A stretch of DNA of 64,000 bases, from NCBI GenBank assembly GCA_006226595.1, contig SBGP01000109.1, positions 1 through 64,000 of the forward strand. The letters run 5' to 3'. Positions 57,969 through 64,000 of the stretch are shown here, piece after piece. Under the pieces are notes generated by a model. That model was not told where the DNA came from, searched no databases, and saw only the letters and a program-made list of their open reading frames with translations. Numbering within the stretch: the first letter of the stretch is position 1; every line of letters starts with the position of its first letter. Source of the DNA: Deltaproteobacteria bacterium. Its GTDB lineage: Bacteria > Myxococcota_A > UBA796 > GCA-2862545. The position numbers were made by a program, and so were the translations under genes.

Positions 57969-58620
57969 GTGCATCTCCCTGAAGCACGATGCGTATCACC
58001 GCTGGCGTGGGCTGCCCGTTCCGAGCGCGCTGGGATACGACTTCGACGTGTCCGATCGCCTGACCCGTGTGCTCGCTCTCGTCCGTCGCCACGTGCCCGA
58101 CGTCCGCCTCGTCCACAAGCACGAGGTCGCGTGGATGCGCGTCTTCGGTCGCCTGATTCGCCCGGTGGTCCCGGACTTCGACACCCACTACACCACCGTG
58201 CTCGGCCGCACGGTGTACCTGCCGCGACCGCCAGAGCAGATGCCCGAGCGGGTGCTTGCCGCGACCCTGTGCCACGAGCTCGTGCACCAGCTCGACCAGC
58301 GACGCTACGGCCTGTTGTTCTACGCGAGCTACGCGTGGGCGCTTCCCGCCGGTCGCACCATGCGGGCGTACTGGGAGCGGCGAGCGTACGCGGTCGACCT
58401 GCTGTTCGCCTACGACCGCGGCGGGGACCCCGAGCTCGACAACGTCGCTCGGCGGCTCGCGGACCTGTTCTCCGGGCCTGGCTACTTCTTCATGTGGGCG
58501 GGCCGGGCCTCGGCAGCCGCCTACCTGAGACCGGTGGTCGATGCGGTCCGGGACGGCAGCCTCGCCGAGCAACAGCCCTACGCCGAGATCCTCGCCGTGT
58601 GGCGCGGTGACCAGGCCTGA
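57967..58620 (+). CDS. Predicted zinc metallopeptidase-like protein (HExxH)
   Basis: Up to 217 aa. CHELVHQLDQ holds an HExxH zinc motif near residue 101, and WERRAYAVD about 30 residues later may supply the third ligand (Glu), a gluzincin-like layout. No signal peptide and no clear family. The start is uncertain: the first ATG overlaps the divergent DUF423 start and lacks a ribosome binding site; a GTG at 58048 would give a 190-residue protein. Metal-dependent proteolysis is an inference. Confidence 0.65.
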   Translation: MCISLKHDAYHRWRGLPVPSALGYDFDVSDRLTRVLALVRRHVPDVRLVHKHEVAWMRVFGRLIRPVVPDFDTHYTTVLGRTVYLPRPPEQMPERVLAATLCHELVHQLDQRRYGLLFYASYAWALPAGRTMRAYWERRAYAVDLLFAYDRGGDPELDNVARRLADLFSGPGYFFMWAGRASAAAYLRPVVDAVRDGSLAEQQPYAEILAVWRGDQA

Positions 58621-58621
58621 G

Positions 58622-59299
58622 TCACAAGCGCAGCCACAGCTCGACGCACGGCAACACCGTGGTCTCGCGGGACATGACCACCGGAAGGCGCATGCGGAAC
58701 TCGGCGAGGGCGTCCGGTCCCGGGTTGTTGCCTGCCCACACCGTGGCGCCGAGTGCGAGACGCAGCACGCGGCCGACCGCGTGGTTCCACGTGACCGTGA
58801 ACGTGCCGAACCCGACGCTGTCGTAGTTCACGCCGTAGTTGGCGAGCTCGAAGCGCCAGCGGGTGCTGTTCGAGACGACCAGCTGGAAGTTCAGGTTCAC
58901 CGGTAGCGTCACCCACAGCACCTCGCTCGGCAGCGCCGTCACCGAGAGCCCGAGGTTCGCGTTGAGGCGGTGCCGTCCCACTGGTCCGCCGAAGTGCGCC
59001 ATGAGCGTGGACTGCGCCCAGTCCTGTTCCCAGGCGAAGCGGAACTCCGGCTCCAGGGATGCGAAGTCGGCGAGCCGAAACTCGGCCGAGAGGTTGGGGC
59101 CCGTGCGCCAGGCGACGAGCGTGCTGTTGAGCTGAATGCCGTCGGTGATCGCCCAGCTCGACGGCAAGAACAGCGGGTGAATCAGCACCGTGCCCCGGTC
59201 GAGAGTCGACGGGTCGTGGCGAAACTCGGCCGCGGTGAGTGACGGCAGCGGGCGTGCCTCGGCGGGCGTGCCGAGCAGTGCACAGAACAGGGCAAGCAT
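58622..59299 (-). CDS. Exported beta-barrel-like protein
   Basis: 225 aa. Signal peptide LALFCALLGTPAEA. The mature part has about ten amphipathic strands (PNLSAEFRLADF, RHRLNANLGLSV, FGTFTVTWNHAVG) and ends CVELWLRL; an outer-membrane barrel is likely. No family recognised. Convergent with the HExxH gene, one base apart. Confidence 0.68.
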   Translation of the reverse strand: MLALFCALLGTPAEARPLPSLTAAEFRHDPSTLDRGTVLIHPLFLPSSWAITDGIQLNSTLVAWRTGPNLSAEFRLADFASLEPEFRFAWEQDWAQSTLMAHFGGPVGRHRLNANLGLSVTALPSEVLWVTLPVNLNFQLVVSNSTRWRFELANYGVNYDSVGFGTFTVTWNHAVGRVLRLALGATVWAGNNPGPDALAEFRMRLPVVMSRETTVLPCVELWLRL

Positions 59300-59706
59300 G
59301 CCGCACGCTACCGCCGCGCGCCGTGACCGTCCTCTGCTTTCCGCTCGGGTACGCGATTTCGTCACATGACGCGAGGATCCGCTTGCCGTGCGGTTCGTGG
59401 ACGGGTGTCTCGCTTCGAGCCGCGACGGTTCGCGTTGACGTGGGTCCGCAGGGTCGACTACCACTTGCCCATCACCGGAGTCCCCGTGTCCCTCACGTCC
59501 CGCATGCCCATGATGCGAATGCTCCGCCCGAGTGGCGGTTGCGGGACGGAGTGCGCCTAGCCAGAACACGGCTCCTCCAGACCTCACCGACTGCTCGGGC
59601 TCGCCGCGACGCCGCACTGGCGTAAAAACCCCCGAACTTTGGTCCCCTGCCCCGCGCATAGGGACCCCCGGCAATCGCCCCGGTGCCCTGCACCGACGAG
59701 GTCAAC
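59300..59706. other. Divergent intergenic region before the methionine-branch cluster
   Basis: 407 bases. A TTGACG at 59435 with TACCAC 18 bases later is a weak promoter candidate for the plus-strand genes. An inverted repeat GGTCCC...GGGACC (59641-59666) lies in the leader just before the PLP-enzyme gene. A 64-codon open frame at 59366-59560 has no ribosome binding site and I do not support it as a gene. Confidence 0.45.
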
Positions 59707-60894
59707 ATGTCCTTTCCCCTTCCCGCTGGCGTGGCCAGCGCGCCCCGTGCCGTGCCCGGCACCTACACCCGCATCCTCCACGGAGGCCTCGGTCCGGACC
59801 CCGTGACCGGCGCCATCGTCGAGCCCATCGTCCAGTCGACCACCTTCGTGCAGCCCGAGGTCGGCGTCGACACGGGCTTCACCTATTCCCGCGCCGCCAA
59901 CCCCACGGTGTCCGCGCTGGAACGCAACCTCGCGGCCCTCGAGGGCTGCGAGCCCGATGCCGTGGCCTTCGCGACCGGCATGGCCGCGACCACCGCCCTG
60001 TGCCTGGCCACGCTGAAGGCCGGCGACCACGTGATCTGCGGCGACGTCGTCTACGGCGGCACCGTGCGGCTGCTCCGCGAGATCCTCGCCGGCTTCGACG
60101 TGCGCACCACCTTCGTCGACCCCACCGACCTCGACGCCGTGCGCGAGGCCCTGTGCGACGACACGCGCCTGGTCTTCGTCGAGACCCCGGCGAACCCCAC
60201 GCTGAAGCTCTGTGATCTGGCCGCTCTCGGGCGCCTGCTCGCCGATCATCCCGCCCGCTTCGTGGTCGACAACACCTTCCTCACCGCGGCCGGCCAGCCC
60301 TGTCTCGAGCACGGCGTGGACGTCGTGCTCTACAGCACCACGAAGTACATCGAGGGCCACAACAGCACCGTGGGTGGGGCCATCCTCACGCCGGATGCGG
60401 CGCTGAGGGAGCGTATCGCCTGGTGTCGCAAGGCCACGGGCTCGATCCAGTCGCCCTTCGAGGCCTGGCTCACGCTGCGCGGGCTGAAGACCCTGCCCCT
60501 GCGGCTGCAGCGCCATAGCGACAATGCGCTGGCCGTGGCCCGCTTCCTCGAGGCCCACCCCCGGGTGAGCCGGGTGATCTACCCGGGCCTGCCGAGCCAT
60601 CCCCAGCACGCGCTGGCGGCCCAGCAGCAGCTGGTGTTCGGCGGCATGCTCGCCTTCGAGGTCGAGTCCACCGAGGCCAGCCTGGAGGTGTTGCGCCGGG
60701 TGAAGCTGTGCTCCCTCGCCGAGAACCTCGGCGCGGTGGAGACGCTGATCACCCACCCGGCGTCGATGACCCACGCCGACGTGCCCGTGGAACAGCGCCT
60801 GGCCATCGGGCTCACGGAGGGGCTCATGCGGCTCTCCGTGGGCCTCGAGGACCCCGAAGACCTCATCGCGGACCTCGCGCAAGCGCTCGGCTGA
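59707..60894 (+). CDS. Cys/Met-metabolism PLP enzyme (cystathionine gamma-synthase/lyase type)
   Basis: 395 aa. Fold type I PLP enzyme of the trans-sulfuration family: TYSRAANPTVSALE near 55, a PLP-phosphate-binding AFATGMAATTA near 84, FVVDNTF, and the PLP Lys in YSTTKYIEGH; C-terminal RLSVGLEDPEDLI. Members form or cleave cystathionine or sulfhydrylate activated homoserine; residues alone do not separate them. Position before an aspartokinase-homoserine dehydrogenase and a beta-lyase-like gene favours cystathionine synthesis. The start is the ATG with a GAGG site; an upstream ATG adds eight residues. Confidence 0.9.
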   Translation: MSFPLPAGVASAPRAVPGTYTRILHGGLGPDPVTGAIVEPIVQSTTFVQPEVGVDTGFTYSRAANPTVSALERNLAALEGCEPDAVAFATGMAATTALCLATLKAGDHVICGDVVYGGTVRLLREILAGFDVRTTFVDPTDLDAVREALCDDTRLVFVETPANPTLKLCDLAALGRLLADHPARFVVDNTFLTAAGQPCLEHGVDVVLYSTTKYIEGHNSTVGGAILTPDAALRERIAWCRKATGSIQSPFEAWLTLRGLKTLPLRLQRHSDNALAVARFLEAHPRVSRVIYPGLPSHPQHALAAQQQLVFGGMLAFEVESTEASLEVLRRVKLCSLAENLGAVETLITHPASMTHADVPVEQRLAIGLTEGLMRLSVGLEDPEDLIADLAQALG

Positions 60895-60917
60895 CCTCCC
60901 CCTTTCCAGACACCACC

Positions 60918-60955
60918 GCAGGCTGAGAGGCCTGCTGGACGCCTGACGTGCGTCC
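60918..60955 (+). promoter_or_regulatory. Tandem hairpins in the leader of the aspartokinase-homoserine dehydrogenase gene
   Basis: GCAGGC-TGAGAG-GCCTGC (60918-60935) and GGACGC-CTGACGT-GCGTCC (60937-60955) are two perfect 6-bp hairpins one base apart, eight bases before the AAGGAA ribosome binding site. They may be a terminator/attenuator of the upstream gene or a translational control element. No known riboswitch consensus was matched. Confidence 0.5.
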
Positions 60956-60968
60956 GAAGGAACCCACC

Positions 60969-62576
60969 ATGTCCAAGTTCATCGTGCTCAAGTTCGGCAG
61001 CTCCGTGCTCCCCACCGAAGAAGCCCTCCAGGACGCCGTCCAGGAGATCTACCGCCACCTCCGCGAGGGGCTGCGGGTCGTCGCCGTGGTCAGCGCCATC
61101 GGCACCACCACCGACAGCCTCGTGCAGCGAAGTCGCGGCTGGTGTGACGGCGAGCCGCCGCCGGACGCCTGGGCCACCGTGCTCGGCACCGGAGAGGCGC
61201 TCTCCGCCGGGCTCCTCGGCCTGGCACTCTCCCGAAGTGGCGTGCCCTGCGAGGTCTTCGATGCAGCCCGCTGCGACCTCCGCACCACCGAGGGCATCGA
61301 CGCCGAGCCCCTCGGCATCGACACCAGCGCGTTCCTGTCCGCGGAGGCCGACGTGATCGTGGTCCCTGGATTCGTCGGGCGCGACCACCGCGGTCGCCCC
61401 ACCCTGCTCGGCCGCGGCGGAAGCGACCTCACCGCCGCCTTCCTCGCGCATAGCCTCGGGGCTCGTTGCCGCCTGCTCAAGGACGTGGATGGGCTCTACG
61501 AGGCCGATCCGAACGTACATCCCGACGCGCGACGCCTCGCCCGGGCGAGCTTCGAGGAGGCCATCCGCATCGGCGGGGCCGTGGTCCAGCCGAAGACCGT
61601 GCACTTCGCCCGCGATCGGCGGCTGACCCTGGAGATCGCCGCCCTCGGCGAGGCCGAGTGCACCCTCATCGGCCCCCACGCCGTGCGGGCCGCCCCCCTC
61701 GTGGACGCCGAGCCCGTGCGCATCGGCCTGCTCGGCTGCGGCACCGTGGGCGGAGGCGTGCTCGAGCGGCTGCTCCTGCACCCCGAGCGCTTCGAGGTCA
61801 CCGGGGTCGCGGTGCGAGAGCCCGGCCGCCACGACCAGCCCGTGCCCCTCGCCACCGACTGCCTCGCGGTGGTCGACGGCCCCTGCGAGGTGGTGGTCGA
61901 GCTCATCGGCGGCGTGGAGCCGGCGGCCTCGCTGATCCAGCGGGCCCTGGACCGCGGCAAGATCGTGGTCACCGCGAACAAGGCGGTGCTCGCCGCGCAC
62001 CCGGAGCTGCTCGGCCATCCCCGGCTGCTGGCCTCGGCCAGCGTGGGCGGAGCCCTGCCCGTGCTCGAGGCCGTGGGCCGGCTCACCGACCTCGTCCGGG
62101 TAGAGGGCGTGCTCAACGGCACCTCCAACGACGTGCTGTGCTCGATCGAGCAGGGACGCGACCTCGCGGAGGCCGTGTCGCTGGCCCAGGACCGGGGCTT
62201 CGCCGAGGCCGACCCGTCCGCCGACCTCGACGGACGCGATGCCGCCCACAAGCTCGCGGTGATCGCCCGCCTGGCCTTCGGCAAGGAGCTGGTCGCCGAC
62301 TGGGTGCCCCGGGAGCACGTGGCCGACGCCCCGAGCGGCTGCCGGCAGGTGGCCTGGGTCGACGCCGAGGGTCACTGCGGGGTGGAGAACCGCCCGGTGG
62401 ACGGCGTGCTCGGCCGATGTCGAGGCGCCGAGAACGCGGTGATCCTCCACCGCAAGCGAGGGGGCACCGTGGTCCTCCGAGGGCTGGGCGCCGGGCGCTG
62501 GCCCACCGCCGTGGCCGTGCTCGCCGACCTCTTCTCCCTGGTGGGACGCCGTGAGTCGGCCAAGGAGGTCGCGTGA
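60969..62576 (+). CDS. Aspartokinase-homoserine dehydrogenase fusion without ACT domains
   Basis: 535 aa; classical ThrA/MetL proteins are about 810-820. Residues 1-240 are an aspartokinase catalytic domain: VLKFGSSV at 6-13, GRGGSDLTAAFLA near 148 and KDVDGLYEADP at 171-181. Residue 250 onward is homoserine dehydrogenase: GLLGCGTVGGG (253-263), VTANKAVL, VLNGTSNDVL and FAEADPSADLDGRDAAHKL. The two regulatory ACT domains that normally lie between or after them are missing. It catalyses aspartate to aspartyl-phosphate and aspartate semialdehyde to homoserine. ATG start after AAGGAA. Its last codons overlap the first possible start of the next gene. Confidence 0.92.
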   Translation: MSKFIVLKFGSSVLPTEEALQDAVQEIYRHLREGLRVVAVVSAIGTTTDSLVQRSRGWCDGEPPPDAWATVLGTGEALSAGLLGLALSRSGVPCEVFDAARCDLRTTEGIDAEPLGIDTSAFLSAEADVIVVPGFVGRDHRGRPTLLGRGGSDLTAAFLAHSLGARCRLLKDVDGLYEADPNVHPDARRLARASFEEAIRIGGAVVQPKTVHFARDRRLTLEIAALGEAECTLIGPHAVRAAPLVDAEPVRIGLLGCGTVGGGVLERLLLHPERFEVTGVAVREPGRHDQPVPLATDCLAVVDGPCEVVVELIGGVEPAASLIQRALDRGKIVVTANKAVLAAHPELLGHPRLLASASVGGALPVLEAVGRLTDLVRVEGVLNGTSNDVLCSIEQGRDLAEAVSLAQDRGFAEADPSADLDGRDAAHKLAVIARLAFGKELVADWVPREHVADAPSGCRQVAWVDAEGHCGVENRPVDGVLGRCRGAENAVILHRKRGGTVVLRGLGAGRWPTAVAVLADLFSLVGRRESAKEVA

Positions 62577-62650
62577 GCGACCGACGCGAACATGGAAACG
62601 GAGGTCGCGTGAGCGACCGACGCGAACAAGGAAACGGAGGTCGCGTGAGC
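62565..62650 (+). repeat. Tandem duplication of a ribosome-binding-site/GTG-start module
   Basis: A 36-bp unit is repeated, so GGAGGTCGCGTGAGC occurs three times with GTG codons at 62573, 62609 and 62645, all in the same frame. The first copy also contains the stop of the upstream gene. The units between differ by two bases (CATGG versus CAAGG region). Confidence 0.95.
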
Positions 62651-63811
62651 AAGCGCACCATCGACACCCTCGCGGTGCACGCCCCGGAAGTGCCCATCCC
62701 CAGGGCATCTCCGGTGGTGCCGCCGCTGTACCAGACCGCCACCTTCCGCGCCGATTCGGTGTTGGAGGGCGCCGACTACGACTACACCCGCTCCGGCAAC
62801 CCCACCCGAGACGCGCTGCAGGCCCAGCTCGCCGCCCTGGAGGGCGGAAGCCACGCATTTGCCGTGTCCAGTGGCATGGCGGCAGTGGGCACCCTGCTCA
62901 GGCTGGTTCCCGCGGGGGGCCGGGTGCTCGCCGGGCTCGACCTCTACGGAGGCAGCCATCGGCTCTTGCACCGGGTGCTCGATCGCTACGGCATCGAGGT
63001 TGCCGTGGTCGACACCACCGACCTCGCCGCCGTGGAGCAGTCCCTGCGCACGCCCACCAACTGGGTGATCGTCGAGAGCCCCACCAACCCCCTCGCCGAG
63101 ATCACCGACCTCCGCGGTCTGTGCACCCTGGCCCACGCCGCCGGCGCGAAGGTCGCGGTCGACAACAGCCTGATGAGCCCGGTGCTCCAGCAGCCCCTCG
63201 ACCTCGGCGCCGACGTGGTGCTCCACTCGGCGACCAAGTTCCTCGGTGGGCACTGCGACGTGATCGGCGGCGCGCTGATCACCCGGGACGAGGCGGTGGC
63301 CGAGGAGCTGGCTTTCCTCGTCAACGCCGAGGGCTCGGGCCTGGCCCCCTTCGACTGCTGGCTGGTGAGCCGGGGGCTGAAGACCCTGGCCCTGCGGGTC
63401 CGCGCCCAGCAGGCCTCCGCTCGGATCCTCGCCGAGCGCGTGGCCGCCCACCCGGCGGTGGAGCGCGTGTTCTACGCCGGACTCGCCGACCATGCGGGTC
63501 GCGCGCTGCACCTCTCCCAGGCCAGGGGTCCGGGCGCGGTATTCGCGTTCACCACCGGGGACGTGGCCCGCAGCGCCCGGGTCGTCGACGGCACCGCGCT
63601 CCTGCACACGGCGGTGAGCTTCGGCGGGGTCGCCAGCGGCATCGGGCTTCCTTGCCGCATGAGCCACGCGAGCCTGCCGCCGGCGGTGCGCGAACAGCGG
63701 GCGCTTCCCGCCGATCTCGTGCGCGTCAGCGTCGGCATCGAGGACACCGAAGAGCTGTGGTCGGACCTCTGCCGCGCGCTCGACGCGGTGCGGCTGAAGC
63801 GCGCGGTTTAG
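62573..63811 (+). CDS. Cys/Met-metabolism PLP enzyme, cystathionine beta-lyase-like
   Basis: 388 aa from the GTG at 62645; 412 aa from the GTG at 62573. Fold type I PLP enzyme: YDYTRSGNPTRDALQ, AFAVSSGMAAVGT, VAVDNSLMSPVLQQPL and the PLP Lys in HSATKFLGGH. The DNSxMSP and HSATKFLGGHCDV strings resemble cystathionine beta-lyases, which release homocysteine. Three in-frame starts, each with its own GGAGG, arise from a tandem duplication; the extra N-terminal residues would be two copies of SDRREHGNGGR-type peptides. Directly coupled to the preceding gene (GTGA). Enzyme specificity is inferred from context. Confidence 0.9.
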   Translation: MSDRREHGNGGRVSDRREQGNGGRVSKRTIDTLAVHAPEVPIPRASPVVPPLYQTATFRADSVLEGADYDYTRSGNPTRDALQAQLAALEGGSHAFAVSSGMAAVGTLLRLVPAGGRVLAGLDLYGGSHRLLHRVLDRYGIEVAVVDTTDLAAVEQSLRTPTNWVIVESPTNPLAEITDLRGLCTLAHAAGAKVAVDNSLMSPVLQQPLDLGADVVLHSATKFLGGHCDVIGGALITRDEAVAEELAFLVNAEGSGLAPFDCWLVSRGLKTLALRVRAQQASARILAERVAAHPAVERVFYAGLADHAGRALHLSQARGPGAVFAFTTGDVARSARVVDGTALLHTAVSFGGVASGIGLPCRMSHASLPPAVREQRALPADLVRVSVGIEDTEELWSDLCRALDAVRLKRAV

Positions 63812-63829
63812 GCCTCAGTCCTGCTCGTA

Positions 63830-63873
63830 GGCCCCCAGCGACCCGCCATCGGAGCTCGGGGTCGCGGGGGGCC
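63830..63873. terminator. Inverted repeat at convergent gene ends
   Basis: 15-bp arms (63830-63844 and 63859-63873) with one mismatch around a 14-base loop. No T-run. It lies between the stops of the beta-lyase-like gene and the truncated gene at the window edge. Confidence 0.6.
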
Positions 63874-63892
63874 ATCCACGCCGGTCGCGCCG

Positions 63893-64000
63893 CTAGCCGA
63901 CCGCCTCGAGCTGGGCCGGCACGCTCTTGTGCCACGGCGTGCCCGCCCACGGATCCATGTCCTCGGTCGAGGTGAGCTCGTTCGGCGCCACCCCGCGGGT
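63893..64000 (-). CDS. C-terminus of a probable molybdopterin oxidoreductase (partial)
   Basis: The last 35 residues of a gene that continues beyond the window. GVAPNELTSTEDMDPWAGTP and HKSVPAQLEAV resemble the C-terminal end of molybdopterin-dinucleotide-binding domains (pattern N-x-LT...DPxxGTPxxKxxP). No further evidence is available in the window. Confidence 0.55.
   Translation of the reverse strand, partial: TRGVAPNELTSTEDMDPWAGTPWHKSVPAQLEAVG

Noticed and set aside
59366-59560. Small 64-codon gene before the methionine-branch cluster
   Set aside because: No ribosome binding site, Arg-rich composition and no recognisable features.
59641-59700. Possible SAM-type riboswitch before the PLP-enzyme gene (strings like CCCGGCAA and GGTGC)
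   Set aside because: Only short strings match; the kink-turn, P1 and the other core segments of SAM-I/IV are absent.
60918-60960. Thiamine riboswitch suggested by CTGAGA
   Set aside because: The second conserved half (ACCTGAT...GGATAA-type region) is missing, and the spacing fits two simple hairpins.
62565-62650. CRISPR-like direct repeats
   Set aside because: Units are contiguous, without spacers, and are explained as duplicated translation starts.

Overview
The window is chromosomal DNA from a very GC-rich bacterium (about 70% G+C by eye), most likely a member of the Myxococcota. The evidence is indirect but consistent. Several exported proteins end in a Cys-containing linker, a hydrophobic helix and an Arg cluster (MYXO-CTERM-like tails). 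There are MopE-type DCDG calcium repeats, an Oar-like TonB-dependent receptor, Asp/Thr/Ala dipeptide stalks, and more than a dozen predicted lipoproteins. I see no prophage, CRISPR array, IS transposase, rRNA or origin.

Layout. 0.1-4.4 kb: a lipoprotein with a possible Cys/His catalytic pair, a DUF962 (Mpo1-like) protein, a membrane-anchored LuxR-type regulator and a CxxCH haem-binding protein. 4.4-11.4 kb: a GH1 glycosidase lipoprotein, a Gly-rich VWA lipoprotein, a small barrel-like protein, a LysR regulator and a DUF4874/DUF4832 lipoprotein. A perfect 30-bp palindrome lies at 7.55 kb. 11.3-18.2 kb: a three-gene leftward operon headed by a protein with an HELCH motif, divergent from a giant WD40-type protein and a DUF1697 protein. 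18.2-26.8 kb: small exported proteins, an Lhr-type helicase and an SDR oxidoreductase. 26.9-30.3 kb: a large surface protein (beta-helix plus MopE repeats).

30.3-37.4 kb is the most unusual part. It is a compact leftward six-gene operon in which every product is exported: two OB-fold-like lipoproteins, an outer-membrane barrel, a lamin-tail lipoprotein, a degenerate phospholipase-D-like lipoprotein, and an intact two-HKD PLD fused to a lamin-tail domain. These modules are usually found fused inside single extracellular nucleases. I propose that the operon is an envelope system for capturing and processing nucleic acid (or another phosphodiester).

37.6-43.1 kb: a zinc-ribbon/pseudokinase/PP2C fusion, then an RNA cluster on the minus strand (tadA, tRNA-Ser(CGA), tRNA-Ser(GGA), SRP RNA), an alpha/beta-hydrolase-fold protein lacking its nucleophile, and a CCA-adding-type nucleotidyltransferase. 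43.1-47.7 kb: a TonB-dependent receptor operon with two lipoproteins and a clear sigma70-type promoter. 48.0-54.2 kb: an exported set comprising an unknown protein, a matrixin-like metalloprotease, a sulfatase-fold lipoprotein and a propeller-like protein. 54.2-57.5 kb: an NfeD-like protein with two flotillins. 57.6-59.3 kb: DUF423, an HExxH protein and a barrel-like exported protein.

59.7-63.8 kb is a methionine/threonine-branch cluster: a Cys/Met-metabolism PLP enzyme, an ACT-less aspartokinase-homoserine dehydrogenase fusion and a second PLP enzyme like cystathionine beta-lyase. Together they could carry aspartate towards homoserine and homocysteine. The window ends in the C-terminus of a probable molybdopterin oxidoreductase.
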